Assembly (NCBI RefSeq): GCF_001653715.1
Contig: NZ_LWHQ01000021.1
Coordinates: forward strand, 10,696 to 74,695
DNA from: Methylobacterium platani
GTDB lineage: Bacteria; Pseudomonadota; Alphaproteobacteria; Rhizobiales; Beijerinckiaceae
Direction: 5' to 3'
DNA length: 64,000 nucleotides
In this document: positions 18,489 through 28,439 of the stretch, piece after piece
Layout of the letters: the number at the start of each line of letters is the position of its first letter
How positions within the stretch are numbered: the first letter of the stretch is position 1
The notes under the pieces: model-generated
Database searches by the model: none
Told to the model about the DNA's origin: nothing
What the model saw: the letters and a program-made list of their open reading frames with translations, nothing else
Program-made: the position numbers and the translations under genes

Positions 18489-20345
18489 ATGAGCCAAGCC
18501 CCGCCCTCCGGATCGCGCCCACCGCGTCGCGCGCGCCTCGTCCGGTCCGGAATCCGGCCCTGGGCGCTCGCCGGGGCGATCCTGGCGCTCACTCTCGCGG
18601 CGTTCCTCGCCACCCTGGAGGCCGGCCGCGAGCAGGTGCGGCGGGCCTCGCGCCAGCGCCTCGTCATCGCCGAGGCGGTCCTGCGGGCGGCGGTCGACCG
18701 CTACCGCTATCTCCCGAGCGTGCTCGCCCTCGACACCGAGGTGCGGGACCTGCTCGCCGATCCCGGCGCGCCGGCCGCGATCGCCGCCGTCAACGCCAAG
18801 CTCGAGGCGATCGCGCGGGCCTCCGGCGTCGCGGCGATCTACCTGATGGACGCCCACGGCCTGACCCGCAGCGCCAGCAACTGGAACGAGCCGCTCAGCT
18901 TCGTCGGCTCCTCCTACGCCTACCGGCCCTATTTTCGCGACGCCGTGGCGACCGGTGCCTCGCGCTATTTCGGGGTCGGCACCACCACGCAGCAGCCGGG
19001 TCTGTTCATCGGCCGGGCGGTGCCCGCGCCGGACGGCCACGTCGCCGGAATCGTGGTGGTCAAGGTCGATCTCGAGAACCTGCAGGGCGAGTGGCGGCGG
19101 GCCGGCGAGCGGATCCTGGTCTCCGATGCGGCGGGCGTCGTCTTCCTGGCGAGCGAGCCCGCCTGGAAGTACCGCCCGTTCCGTCCCCTGCCGGAGGCCG
19201 AGACGCGGCGCATCCGCACGGCGCAGCAATACGGCGACAGCGAGCTGGCACCCCTGCTGGCGAACGGCCCGGCCGATCCGGGCGGGACGATCGACCTGCC
19301 CGCCGACGGCCGGACGGTGAGCGGCATCGTCGAGCGCGTCGCGATGCCGGATCTCGGCTGGACGCTCTGGTACGTCGCGCCGACCGGACCGGCTCTCCGC
19401 CAGGCCCTCCTGGTGGCGGCGGCCACCGGCATCGCCGGCCTCGCCGTCGTCTTCGCGCTCGCCGCGGCGGGCCAGCGCCGACGGCGCCTGCGCGGCGAGC
19501 AGGCGATGCGCCTCGCCCTCGAACGGCGGGTGGAGGAGCGGACGCACGATCTCCGCGACGCCAATGCCCGCCTGCGCGCCGAGATGGACGAGCGCGAGCG
19601 CACGACCGCGGCGCTCCGGGCGACCCAGGACGAGCTGATCCATGCCGGACGGCTGGCGGCGCTCGGCCAGATCTCGACGGCGATCAACCACGAGATCAAC
19701 CAGCCCCTCGCCGCCCTCCGCACCTACCTCGCCAGCACCGCGGTCTTCCTGGAGCGCGGCGACGCGGCGACCGTGCGCCGCAACCTCCAGCGCATGACCG
19801 AGGTGACGCAGCGCATCGCCGAAATCATCCGCCACCTCAAGGACTTCGCCCGCAAGACCGGCCCCCGGCATTGCGAGCCGGTGCGCCTCGCCGCCGCGGC
19901 GGAAGCCGCCCTCGACCTGCTGCGGACCCGGCTGCGTGCGGAGGAGGTCGCGGTGACCTGCGCGATTCCCCCCGACGCCCTGGTGCGGGCCGAGCCGGTG
20001 CGCCTCGAACAGGTGCTCCTGAACCTGATGGTCAACGCCCTCGACGCGATGCGCGACGCGCCCGAGCGCCGGCTGGCCTTGACCGCCTCGCGCGAGCCGG
20101 CATCCTCCGGCGACCCGGGTCCCTGCTGGCGCCTCGCCGTCGCGGATAGCGGGAGCGGCATCCCCCCGGAGCACATGGCGCAGATCTTCGATCCCTTCTT
20201 CACCACGAAGGCCGCCGGCGAGGGGCTGGGGCTCGGATTGTCGCTGTCCTCGCTGATCGTGCGCGACCTCGGCGGCAACCTCGGCGCCGAGAACGGCGAG
20301 CGGGGCGCCGTCCTGACCCTCGTCCTGCCGGTGGCGGAGGCCTGA
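18489..20345 (+). CDS. dctB: C4-dicarboxylate sensor histidine kinase (DctB-like)
   Basis: DctB senses dicarboxylates outside the membrane and phosphorylates DctD. The 618 residues show a membrane helix at about 21-42 and a periplasmic double-PAS/dCache region with SSYAYRPYFRDA and GLFIGRAVP. A second helix lies at about 300-325, followed by a coiled coil (RRVEERTHDLRDANARL). The kinase domain has the phospho-acceptor His401 in INHEINQPLAAL. The ATP site includes NLMVNALDAM, DSGSGIPP and GEGLGLGLS. It ends 4 bases before dctD, in the same operon. Confidence 0.9.
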   Translation: MSQAPPSGSRPPRRARLVRSGIRPWALAGAILALTLAAFLATLEAGREQVRRASRQRLVIAEAVLRAAVDRYRYLPSVLALDTEVRDLLADPGAPAAIAAVNAKLEAIARASGVAAIYLMDAHGLTRSASNWNEPLSFVGSSYAYRPYFRDAVATGASRYFGVGTTTQQPGLFIGRAVPAPDGHVAGIVVVKVDLENLQGEWRRAGERILVSDAAGVVFLASEPAWKYRPFRPLPEAETRRIRTAQQYGDSELAPLLANGPADPGGTIDLPADGRTVSGIVERVAMPDLGWTLWYVAPTGPALRQALLVAAATGIAGLAVVFALAAAGQRRRRLRGEQAMRLALERRVEERTHDLRDANARLRAEMDERERTTAALRATQDELIHAGRLAALGQISTAINHEINQPLAALRTYLASTAVFLERGDAATVRRNLQRMTEVTQRIAEIIRHLKDFARKTGPRHCEPVRLAAAAEAALDLLRTRLRAEEVAVTCAIPPDALVRAEPVRLEQVLLNLMVNALDAMRDAPERRLALTASREPASSGDPGPCWRLAVADSGSGIPPEHMAQIFDPFFTTKAAGEGLGLGLSLSSLIVRDLGGNLGAENGERGAVLTLVLPVAEA

Positions 20346-20349
20346 GAGC

Positions 20350-21693
20350 ATGAACGCACGGGTGGACCGCGTCCTGTTCGTCGACGACGAGGAGACGGTG
20401 CGCGAGGCGTTGCACCAGTGGCTGACGCTCGCCGGCTACGCCGTCTCGACCCACGAGGACCCGGACGCGGCGCTCGCCGCCGTCGACGAGCGTTTTCCCG
20501 GCATCCTCGTCACCGACATGCGGATGCCCCGGATGGACGGGCTCGCGGTGCTGGAGCGGGCGCTCGGCCTCGACCCGGACCTGCCGGTCCTCCTCGTCAC
20601 CGGCCACGGCGACGTGCCGCTGGCGGTCGAGGCGATGCGGCGCGGCGCCTACGACTTCATCGAGAAGCCCTTCGCCCCCGAGCGCCTCGCCGACGCGATC
20701 GGCCGCGCCTGCGAGAAGCGCCACCTCACCCTGGGTCTGCGCCGGCTCCGGGCGACCGCGGATGCGCGGGGCATCGAGAGCCGGCTGATCGGCACCTCGC
20801 GGGCGATGGAGACCCTGCGGCGCGAGGTGCTCGACCTCGCCGCGACCCCGGTCAACGTCGTCATCAACGGCGAGACCGGCTCCGGCAAGGAGCTGGTGGC
20901 GCAGTGCCTGCACGCCTTCTCGTCGCGGCGCGACGGCCGCTTCGTCGCGGTCAATTGCGGCGCCATCCCCGACACGATGGTCGAGAGCGAGTTGTTCGGC
21001 TACGAGGCCGGCGCCTTCACGGGGGCGGTCAAGCGCCGGATCGGCAAGCTCGAATACGCCCATCGCGGCACGCTCTTCCTCGACGAGATCGAGGCGATGC
21101 CGCTTCTCGGCCAGGTCAAGCTCCTGCGCGTCCTGCAGGAGAACCGGGTCGAGCGGCTCGGCGCCAACGAGCCGGTGGCGGCCGACCTGCGCACCCTCTG
21201 CGCCAGCAAGGTCGACCTGCGGGCCGAGGCGCGCGCCGGGTCGTTCCGGCCCGATCTCTACTATCGCCTCGGCGTGGCGGAGCTGCGCATCCCCCCCTTG
21301 CGCGAGCGGCGCGAGGACATCCCGCTCCTGTTCGAGCACTTCGCCGCGAAAGCCGCCGAGGCGCATGGCCGCGCGATGCGGCCCCTGGGCGCCCGCCACC
21401 TCCGCGACCTCGTCGAGAATCCCTGGCCGGGCAACGTGCGCGAGTTGCGCAACGCGGCCGAGCGCTACGCCTTCGGCCTCGACCGGCTCGGCGCGGCACC
21501 CGAGCCCGCCGAGAGCGGGCCGCCGCCGCTGGCCGCCCGCGTCGAGGCCTACGAGCGCGGCCTGATCGAACAGGCCCTGCAGGACGCCCAGGGCAACATC
21601 GCGGAGGCGATGCGCGTCCTCGATCTGCCGCGCCGGACGCTGAACGAGAAGATGCAGCGCTACGGGCTCAACCGCGGCGACTTCGTCGGGTAG
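20350..21693 (+). CDS. dctD: Sigma-54-dependent response regulator (DctD-like)
   Basis: DctD activates RpoN promoters after phosphorylation by DctB. The 447 residues hold three domains. The receiver has acidic pocket Asp12/13, phospho-site Asp56 in VTDMRMP and Lys106 in IEKPF. The AAA+ domain has Walker A GETGSGKE at 174-181, the sigma-54 contact loop GAFTGA at 221-226 and LFLDEIEAM. A Fis-type helix-turn-helix closes the protein (GNIAEAMRVLDLPRRTLNEK). The natural target is the promoter before kgtP. Confidence 0.93.
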   Translation: MNARVDRVLFVDDEETVREALHQWLTLAGYAVSTHEDPDAALAAVDERFPGILVTDMRMPRMDGLAVLERALGLDPDLPVLLVTGHGDVPLAVEAMRRGAYDFIEKPFAPERLADAIGRACEKRHLTLGLRRLRATADARGIESRLIGTSRAMETLRREVLDLAATPVNVVINGETGSGKELVAQCLHAFSSRRDGRFVAVNCGAIPDTMVESELFGYEAGAFTGAVKRRIGKLEYAHRGTLFLDEIEAMPLLGQVKLLRVLQENRVERLGANEPVAADLRTLCASKVDLRAEARAGSFRPDLYYRLGVAELRIPPLRERREDIPLLFEHFAAKAAEAHGRAMRPLGARHLRDLVENPWPGNVRELRNAAERYAFGLDRLGAAPEPAESGPPPLAARVEAYERGLIEQALQDAQGNIAEAMRVLDLPRRTLNEKMQRYGLNRGDFVG

Positions 21694-21831
21694 CCGCGCC
21701 CGTCGGTCCGGCACGGCCCTTGCGCGCCGGACGTCGCGCCATACCCTCGCGCCCTAGCATCGCCACGTCGATGCCAGGGCGTCCGGCTCATCGGCGCCGC
21801 CGCGAGGAGAGAGATCTCGCGGGCTTAGCCG

Positions 21832-21861
21832 GCGCCTTCGAACGGGTCCGTTCGAAGGCGC
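21832..21861. repeat. 13-bp inverted repeat hairpin
   Basis: GCGCCTTCGAACG, loop GGTC, then the exact complement. It lies 139 bases after dctD and 84 before the thioesterase gene. A second, smaller palindrome (CCGCGAG...CTCGCGG) sits just upstream. Either a terminator for dctBD or another dispersed intergenic repeat; nothing else is visible in 21694-21944. Confidence 0.55.
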
Positions 21862-21944
21862 GGCGGTATCGAACCGGACTTCCCACCGACGCCGGCCGGC
21901 AACGCCGGCGTTTCCCTCGATCACCCTCGCTCCTGGCCCTGCCG

Positions 21945-22373
21945 ATGTCCGACACCTCCTCCGCCCCGCCCGCCGCCTGGGGCCCCCCGGTGATCCGCAC
22001 CATCGCCATGCCGGCCGACACCAACCCGGCCGGCGACATCTTCGGCGGCTGGCTGATGGCGCAGATGGACCTCGCCGCCGGCAACGTCGCGGCGCGTCGT
22101 GCGCGGGGCCGCTGCGCCACCATCGCGGTCGAGGGCATGACCTTCCTGCAGCCGGTGGTCGTCGGCGACGAGGTCAGCCTCTACGCCGACATCGTCTCGG
22201 TCGGCCGCTCCTCGATCCGCATCCAGATCGAGGCCTGGCGCCGCGCCCGGGAGAGCGAGGAGACCATCAAGGTCACGCAGGCACTCTTCACCTTCGTGGC
22301 GATCGACGAGAACCGGCGGCCGCGCCCGGTGCCGGCGGCGGAGGCGCGGAGTGAGGCCATGCTGCGGGCCTGA
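21945..22373 (+). CDS. Acyl-CoA thioesterase, YciA-type hotdog protein
   Basis: YciA-type enzymes hydrolyse a broad range of acyl-CoAs in the cytoplasm. The 142 residues carry the family opening IRTIAMPADTNPAGDIFGGW, whose Asn and Asp build the active site. LMAQMDLAAGNVAARRA follows on the long central helix, then GMTFLQPVVVGDEVSLYADI. The ATG at 21945 starts MSDTSSAPP; upstream sequence in frame is a dctD shadow. No operon partner. Confidence 0.88.
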   Translation: MSDTSSAPPAAWGPPVIRTIAMPADTNPAGDIFGGWLMAQMDLAAGNVAARRARGRCATIAVEGMTFLQPVVVGDEVSLYADIVSVGRSSIRIQIEAWRRARESEETIKVTQALFTFVAIDENRRPRPVPAAEARSEAMLRA

Positions 22374-22560
22374 GGGCTGACGGCGGAACGACGGGGCGCA
22401 GCTCGGCATCCGGCAGACCCGGGCCCGCGCCCCCGGCTGCACCCGGAGCATGGCCCGCCCCCCGCCCACCGCCTTGCTTTTGCATCATTTTGCCTGCCCA
22501 TGCTGGCTCCGACGCGAGGGGCCGCGCCGGGCTCCGCACGATGATGCATGAGGATCCGCC

Positions 22561-23499
22561 GTGTCCGCCGCCTTGTCCGCCTCCTTGCCCGTCTCTCTGG
22601 ATCGCCTCGGCTACGCCCACAGCCTGCTCGAGCGCCACTCCGCCGAGCGCAGCGGGCCGACCCCGACGCTCGCCGGCACGCCCGATGCGAGCCTGCTGCT
22701 GTTCTGCGGCGACGTGCCGGTGCTGCGGGTGAGGGAGGGCGGCGCCACCTGCCTGCTGGCGCCCGGGGACGCCGCGCGGGCCGGCGCGCCGGCGCTCGAA
22801 GTGTTCCTCGGCCGGGTCGGCGGGCGGCCGGCCTTCGCGGGCGCGCTGCCGGCGGATGCGGCGGCGCTCTACGGCGACGATCCGGCCTTCCGGGTGCTCG
22901 ACGCGCGGGCGGTCGCCGTCGAGGGCGCGGTGCCGGCGCCCGAGATGGGCGTGCTCGCCACCGCCAAGTCGCTGCTCGGCTGGCACGCCCGGCACGGCTT
23001 CTGCGCGAATTGCGGCACCGCCACCACGCTCTCCTGCGGCGGCTACCGGCGCGACTGCGCCGCCTGCGGCACCGAGCATTTCCCGCGCACCGACCCGGTG
23101 GTGATCATGCTGGTGACGCGGGGCGACAGGTGCCTCCTCGGCCGCCAGGCCCGCTTCCTGCCGGGGGTCTATTCCTGCCTCGCCGGCTTCCTCGAACCGG
23201 GCGAGACCATCGAGGACGCGGTGCGGCGCGAGACCTTCGAGGAGGCCGGCGTGCGGGTCGGCACGGTGCGCTACCTCGTCTCCCAGCCCTGGCCGTTCCC
23301 GTCCTCGCTGATGATCGGCTGCGAGGGCGAGGCCGAAGGGGACGCCCTGGTGCTCGACCGGACCGAGCTCGAGGATGCGCGCTGGTTCACCCGCGACGAG
23401 GTGCGCCGGATGCTGGAGCGCACGCATCCGGACGGGCTGATGACGCCGCCGCCGATGGCGATCGCCCACGCCCTGGTGCGCACCTTCGCGGAGCGCTGA
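22561..23499 (+). CDS. nudC: NAD+/NADH diphosphatase
   Basis: NudC hydrolyses NADH and removes NAD caps from RNA. The 312 residues contain the zinc ribbon C-N-C...C-A-A-C (FCANCG and DCAACG) and the Nudix box [20 protein letters not shown] followed by AGV. The NudC-specific [11 protein letters not shown] follows the box. Translation starts at a GTG; no better ATG aligns. It is followed after 2 bases by a DapA-family gene. Confidence 0.93.
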   Translation: MSAALSASLPVSLDRLGYAHSLLERHSAERSGPTPTLAGTPDASLLLFCGDVPVLRVREGGATCLLAPGDAARAGAPALEVFLGRVGGRPAFAGALPADAAALYGDDPAFRVLDARAVAVEGAVPAPEMGVLATAKSLLGWHARHGFCANCGTATTLSCGGYRRDCAACGTEHFPRTDPVVIMLVTRGDRCLLGRQARFLPGVYSCLAGFLEPGETIEDAVRRETFEEAGVRVGTVRYLVSQPWPFPSSLMIGCEGEAEGDALVLDRTELEDARWFTRDEVRRMLERTHPDGLMTPPPMAIAHALVRTFAER

Positions 23500-23501
23500 C
23501 G

Positions 23502-24395
23502 ATGGCGCGGTTTCACGGCATCATCCCCTACCTCGTCACGCCGCTCGATCCCGAGGGGCGGGTCGAGGCCGGGGCGATGGCGGCGCTCTGCGACGACCTG
23601 ATCGCCGCCGGAATCCATGGCCTGACGCCGCTGGGCTCGACCGGCGAGTTCGCCTATCTCGACGAGGCGCAGAAGCGCGAGACCGTGGCGGCGGTGGTCG
23701 CGGCGGCGGGCGGCCGGGTGCCGGTGCTGCCGGGCGTCGCCTCGACGGCGATCCGCGGCGCGGTCGCGCAGGCGAAGGCCTGCCGGGCCGCGGGGGCGGA
23801 CGGGATCGTGCTGATCCTCGACGCCTATTTCCCGCTGACGGAAGCGGAGGTCGAGCGCTACTTCCTGAGCGTGGCCGATGCCACCGACCTGCCGATCATC
23901 CTCTACACCAACCCGAACTTCCAGCGCGCCGACCTGTCGGTCGCCTCGATCGCGCGGCTGGCCCGCCACCCGAACATCGTCGGCATCAAGGATGCGTCGA
24001 CCAATACCGGGCGGCTGCTCTCGATCATGAATCGCGTCGACGACGACCTCGACGTCTTCGCCGCCTCCTCGCACATCGCCGCGAGCGTGATGATGCTCGG
24101 CGGCAAGGGCTGGTTCGCCGGCCCGGCCTGCGTCATCCCGCGGGAATGCCTGGCGCTCTACCGGCTCTGCCGCGAGGGGAACTGGCCGGAGGCGGTGGCC
24201 TTGCAGAAGCGGGTCTGGGCCTTCAACGAGGTCTTCGCCCGCTACAACCTCGCGGCCTGCGTCAAGGCGGCCCTGGCGATGCAGGGCTACGCCGTCGGCG
24301 ATCCGGTGCCGCCGCAGAGCCCGGCCTCGCCGGAAGCGCGCGCGGCCATCGCGGCGGCGCTCGCCGCCGTCACCGGCGAACCGTCGCGCGCGTGA
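23502..24395 (+). CDS. DapA-family class I aldolase (lyase), substrate unknown
   Basis: The 297-residue TIM-barrel protein has the Schiff-base Lys in [13 protein letters not shown], the proton-relay Tyr in IILYTNPNF, and [14 protein letters not shown], where T..E binds the keto-acid carboxylate. The family includes dihydrodipicolinate synthase, N-acetylneuraminate lyase and several sugar-acid dehydratases. The loop after the Tyr (NPNFQRADL) differs from true DapA (NVPGR), so a catabolic lyase is likelier than lysine synthesis. It sits in a run nudC-dapA-like-IMPase. Confidence 0.82.
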   Translation: MARFHGIIPYLVTPLDPEGRVEAGAMAALCDDLIAAGIHGLTPLGSTGEFAYLDEAQKRETVAAVVAAAGGRVPVLPGVASTAIRGAVAQAKACRAAGADGIVLILDAYFPLTEAEVERYFLSVADATDLPIILYTNPNFQRADLSVASIARLARHPNIVGIKDASTNTGRLLSIMNRVDDDLDVFAASSHIAASVMMLGGKGWFAGPACVIPRECLALYRLCREGNWPEAVALQKRVWAFNEVFARYNLAACVKAALAMQGYAVGDPVPPQSPASPEARAAIAAALAAVTGEPSRA

Positions 24396-24444
24396 AACAT
24401 CGGCCGTGCAGGACGGCCGCACTCGACCTACGAAGGACCGAACG

Positions 24445-25242
24445 ATGACCACCGACGCAGCCCGCGCCCGCTACGACGCCGCCCTCGCCATCGCCCGCGC
24501 CGCCGGCGAGACCGCGCTCGGCTTCTTCAATGCCCGCGACGAGCTGGTGATCGAGCAGAAGAGCGGCGCGCAGGACCTCGTCTCGCAGGCCGACCGCGAG
24601 GTCGAGCTCCTGATCCGCGCCCGCATCGCGCAAGCCTTCCCGGAGGACGGCGTGATCGGCGAGGAGCACGACCCGGTCCCGAGCCGGTCGGGCTACGTCT
24701 GGGTCGTCGATCCGATCGACGGCACCAGCCCGTTCCTCAACGGCCAGCCGAACTGGTGCGTGTCGATCGGCGTGCGCGGCCCCGAAGGCTTGGTCGCCGG
24801 GGTGATCGAGGCGCCGGTCCTGCGCGAGACCTACGCGGCGCTCGCCGGCGAGGGCGCCACCGTCAACGGCCGGCGCCTGCGCGTCGACCCGGAGGCGGTG
24901 CTGACCTCGGCCAATATCGGCTTCGGCGCGACCCAGAAGACCCCGCCCGCAGAGACCGCCGCCTTCGTGCTCGGCCTCTACCGCGAGGGCGGCGTGCTGT
25001 TCCGCAACGGCTCGGGCGCCCTGATGCTCGCCTACGTCGCCGCCAGGCGGCTCGCCGGCTACTACGATCCCGGCCTCAACGCCTGGGACTGCTATGCCGG
25101 CCTGCTGCTGGTGCGCGAGGCCGGCGGCGTCGCCGAGTATCTCGGCTCCGACGACATGCTCACCGGCGGCCTGCTCTATTCCGGCACGCCCGCGGTGGTG
25201 GCGGACCTGCGCCGCCTCGCCGAGGCGTCGCGGCAGGGGTGA
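24445..25242 (+). CDS. Inositol-monophosphatase family phosphatase
   Basis: The 265-residue Mg-dependent phosphatase shows the family metal site: GEEHD, WVVDPIDGTSPFLNGQ (DPIDGT) and LNAWDCYAGLLLVREAGG (the late W-D motif). This class dephosphorylates myo-inositol 1-phosphate, histidinol phosphate or 3'-phosphoadenosine 5'-phosphate. The sequence does not tell which. The ATG at 24445 follows a GAAGGA-type ribosome site. It is the last gene before a convergent RND operon. Confidence 0.85.
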   Translation: MTTDAARARYDAALAIARAAGETALGFFNARDELVIEQKSGAQDLVSQADREVELLIRARIAQAFPEDGVIGEEHDPVPSRSGYVWVVDPIDGTSPFLNGQPNWCVSIGVRGPEGLVAGVIEAPVLRETYAALAGEGATVNGRRLRVDPEAVLTSANIGFGATQKTPPAETAAFVLGLYREGGVLFRNGSGALMLAYVAARRLAGYYDPGLNAWDCYAGLLLVREAGGVAEYLGSDDMLTGGLLYSGTPAVVADLRRLAEASRQG

Positions 25243-25249
25243 CCCGCGG

Positions 25250-25270
25250 GGGCGGCCCGGCGAGCCGCCC
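25250..25270. terminator. Hairpin between convergent operons
   Basis: GGGCGGC, seven-base loop, GCCGCCC lies between the stops of the phosphatase gene (25242) and the RND gene (25298). Its symmetric position suggests a shared bidirectional terminator, though no T-run accompanies it. Confidence 0.5.
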
Positions 25271-25297
25271 TCCCCGCACGGTTTCCGGCGGATCGCA

Positions 25298-28200
25298 TCA
25301 CTCCGCCGGCTGGTGCCGGCCCGCCTCCCCGTCGCCCCGGCTCGCCGGCAGGCGTCCGCGCCGCAGCGACAGGACGAGCCGCGTCACCCCCGTGCCGAGG
25401 CGGTCCATGTAGAGGTAGAGCACCGGCGTGATGAACAGGGTGAGGAGCTGGGACACCAGCAGCCCGCCCACCACCGCGACGCCGAGGGGCTGGCGCAGTT
25501 CGGCACTGGCGCCGTGGCCGATGGCGATCGGCAGCGTGCCCATCACGGCCGCCGCCGTCGTCATCATGATCGGGCGGAAGCGCAGGCCGCAGGCCTCGCG
25601 GATCGCCGCCGCCGGGCTCCAGCCCTGCTCGCGCTGGAGCACCAGGGCGACGTCGATCATCATGATGGCGTTCTTCTTCACGATGCCGATCAGCATCAGC
25701 ACGCCGATGATCGCGATCACCGAGAGGTCCATCCCGAAGAGCTGCAATGCCCCGAGCGCCCCGATCGCCGCCGCCGGCAGGCCGGTGAGGATGGTGAGCG
25801 GGTGGATGAAGCTCTCGTAGAGGATGCCGAGCACGAGGTAGATGGTGATGACGGCCGCCGCCAGCAGCAGGCCCTGGTTGGCGAGCGCGTCCTGGAACAC
25901 CTGAGCGGTGCCGGCGAAGGTCGTCGTGATGGTGCCCGGCACCCCGAGCGAGTCCTTGATCTCGGCGATGCGGTTCACCGCCTGGCCGAGCGCCACGCCG
26001 GGGGCGAGGTCGAAGGAGATCGTCACCGCCGGCAGGAGGCCGAGCTGGTTGATCGAGAGCGGGCCTGGCACCCGGGTGATGCCCGCCACCGCCGAGAGCG
26101 GGACGAGCTTGCCGCCGCTGGCGCGCAGCCGGATGTCGTCGAGCCGGTCGGCGGTCCAGTTCAGGCGCGGGTCGAACTCGGTGATGACCTGATAGCTGTC
26201 GGCGGTGCCGTAGATCGTCGAGACCTGGCGGGTGCCGAAGCCGGTATAGAGGGTCTGGCGGATCTGGTCGGAGGTGATGCCGAGGGCCTGGGCCTTGTCG
26301 GTATCGACCGTGACCTTGGCCTGGAGCGCGGCGTTCTGCAGGTCGCTGGTGACGCCCGCGAAAGTGGCGCGGTCCTTCGCCAGAGCCTCGGTCAGCCGCT
26401 CGGACCAGCGCTCGAGCCCCGGCCGGTCGAGGCCCTGCACGACATACTGGTACTGGCTCTTCGACTGGCGCCCGCCGAGGCGCAGGTTCTGCACCGGCGT
26501 GATGAACGAGGTCAGGCCCGGCACCGCCGCGAGATCGCGCCGCAGTTCCGCGATGGTCTTGGACAGCGGCGGGCGCTGGTCGCGGTCCTTCAATTCGACG
26601 AAGAACGAGCCCTGGTTGAGCGTGCCGGAAAAGCCGTTCGAGCCGGCGCGGCTCACCACGTGGGCCACCGCCGGATGGCGGGCGAGGATCACCTCGGCCT
26701 CGTGCTGGAGCGCGGTCATCGCGTCGAACGAGACGTCCTGGCCGGCCTCCGTGGCGATCTGGAGCTGGCCGATATCCTCGGAGGGGAAGAACCCCTTCGG
26801 GATGACGACGAACATCCAGGCGGTGAGCGCGACGGAGGCGAAGAACACCAGCAGCACCGCGAAGGGCCAGCGCAGGCAGAGGTCGACGCCGCGCTCATAA
26901 CCCGCCTGCATCCGGGCGAAGCCGCGCTCGAACAGGTTTTTCTTGCCGTGCCCGGCGGCATCGGCCGGCAGGCGGGCGGCGAGCATCGGGGTCAGCGTCA
27001 GCGAGATCACCGCCGAGGCGACGATGGCGATCGTCACCACGATGGCGAACTCGTTGAAGATCCGCCCGACGACGCCCCCCATCAGCAGGACGGGGATGAA
27101 CACCGCGACGAGCGAGATGGTGATCGACAGGATGGTGAAGCCGATCTCGCCCGCGCCCTTCAGCGCCGCCTCGAACGGCTTCATCCCCTCCTCGACGTGC
27201 CGGACGATGTTCTCCAGCATCACGATCGCGTCGTCGACGACGAGGCCGACCGCGAGGGTGAGGCCCAGGAGCGAGATGTTGTCGATCGAGTAGCCGAGCA
27301 GGTACATCGCCCCGAATGTGGCGATGATCGAGATCGGCACCGCCACCGACGGGATCAGCGTGGCGGCGAGCCGCCCGAGGAATAAATAAATCACCGCGAC
27401 GACGAGCACGATGGTCAGCACCAGCGTGAACTGCACGTCGTGCACCGCCTCGCGGATCGAGAGCGAGCGGTCGTTGACGACGTCGATGGTGCCGCTGCCG
27501 CCCAATTGCTCCTGGAACTTCGGCAGCATGGCCCGCACCCGGTCGACCACGTCGACGGTGTTGGCGTCGGGCTGGCGCTGGACGGCGAGCACCAGGCCGC
27601 GGGTGCCGTCCTTCCACGAGGCGATGCGGTTGTTCTCGACCGAATCGATGACGCGGGCGACCTCGCCGAGGCGCACCGGGCGGCCGTTGCGCACCGCAAC
27701 GATCACGTCGCGGAACCCGTCCGCGTTCATCAGTTGCGTGTTGGTCTGGATGGTGAGGTTCTGCCCCCTCCCCTCGACCACGCCGACCGGGGTCGAGGTG
27801 TTGGCGTTCTGGATACCCGCCTGGACCTCGTCGACGCCGATGCCGCGGGCGGCGAGCACGTTCGGGTCGAGCTGGACCCGCACCGCGAATTTCTGGCTGC
27901 CGAAGACCAGCACCTGGCCGACGCCGGTGATGGTGGACAAGGACGGCGAGATCACCGTCTGGGCGAAGGCGTCGAGCGTCGGCAGCGGCGTCGTCTCGCT
28001 CGACAGGGCGAGCAGGATCACCGGCGCGTCGGCCGGGTTGAGCTTGCGGAAGCTCGGCGGGATGGTGAGCTCGACCGGCAGCCGGCGCAGGGTGCGGGTG
28101 ATCGCCGCCTGCACGTCGGCGGCGGCCTGGTCGATGTTGCGCGACAGCTCGAACTCGACGGTGATCGAGGTGAAACCCTGGTAGTTCGTCGCCGAGATCG

Positions 28201-28435
28201 TGGCGATCGACGGGATCGTCGAGAATTCCTTGATCAGCGGCGTCGCCACCGAGGCGGCCATCGATTCCGGCGAGGCGCCGGGCAGCTGCGCGGTGACCGA
28301 GATGGTCGGGAAATCCACGGTCGGCAGGGCCGCTACCGGCAGGAAGCGGTAGGCGAACAGCCCCGACAGCGTCAGGGCGATCGAGAGCAGGATCGTGGCG
28401 ACGGGCCGGCGGATGAACGGGGCCGAGAGGTTCAT
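25298..28435 (-). CDS. RND multidrug efflux permease (MdtB/MdtC-like)
   Basis: This inner-membrane proton-driven pump is the central part of a tripartite efflux system. The 1045 residues start MNLSAPFIRRPVATILLSIA. They contain the usual pattern of helix 1, a large periplasmic loop, helices 2-6, a second loop and helices 8-12. LALVVDDAIVMLENI-type sequence (VGLVVDDAIVMLENIVRH) carries the proton-relay Asp pair of helix 4, and the second half ends TLFITPVLYLYMDRL. It follows the adaptor by 4 bases. No outer-membrane factor gene is nearby, so a TolC-like protein from elsewhere is needed. Confidence 0.93.
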   Translation of the reverse strand: MNLSAPFIRRPVATILLSIALTLSGLFAYRFLPVAALPTVDFPTISVTAQLPGASPESMAASVATPLIKEFSTIPSIATISATNYQGFTSITVEFELSRNIDQAAADVQAAITRTLRRLPVELTIPPSFRKLNPADAPVILLALSSETTPLPTLDAFAQTVISPSLSTITGVGQVLVFGSQKFAVRVQLDPNVLAARGIGVDEVQAGIQNANTSTPVGVVEGRGQNLTIQTNTQLMNADGFRDVIVAVRNGRPVRLGEVARVIDSVENNRIASWKDGTRGLVLAVQRQPDANTVDVVDRVRAMLPKFQEQLGGSGTIDVVNDRSLSIREAVHDVQFTLVLTIVLVVAVIYLFLGRLAATLIPSVAVPISIIATFGAMYLLGYSIDNISLLGLTLAVGLVVDDAIVMLENIVRHVEEGMKPFEAALKGAGEIGFTILSITISLVAVFIPVLLMGGVVGRIFNEFAIVVTIAIVASAVISLTLTPMLAARLPADAAGHGKKNLFERGFARMQAGYERGVDLCLRWPFAVLLVFFASVALTAWMFVVIPKGFFPSEDIGQLQIATEAGQDVSFDAMTALQHEAEVILARHPAVAHVVSRAGSNGFSGTLNQGSFFVELKDRDQRPPLSKTIAELRRDLAAVPGLTSFITPVQNLRLGGRQSKSQYQYVVQGLDRPGLERWSERLTEALAKDRATFAGVTSDLQNAALQAKVTVDTDKAQALGITSDQIRQTLYTGFGTRQVSTIYGTADSYQVITEFDPRLNWTADRLDDIRLRASGGKLVPLSAVAGITRVPGPLSINQLGLLPAVTISFDLAPGVALGQAVNRIAEIKDSLGVPGTITTTFAGTAQVFQDALANQGLLLAAAVITIYLVLGILYESFIHPLTILTGLPAAAIGALGALQLFGMDLSVIAIIGVLMLIGIVKKNAIMMIDVALVLQREQGWSPAAAIREACGLRFRPIMMTTAAAVMGTLPIAIGHGASAELRQPLGVAVVGGLLVSQLLTLFITPVLYLYMDRLGTGVTRLVLSLRRGRLPASRGDGEAGRHQPAE

Positions 28436-28439
28436 GCGA

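Noticed and set aside
16937..20351. Over-1000-codon frames on both strands over kgtP and dctB
   Set aside because: Shadows of kgtP and dctB in other frames; highly biased Arg/Pro/Gly content and no family pattern.
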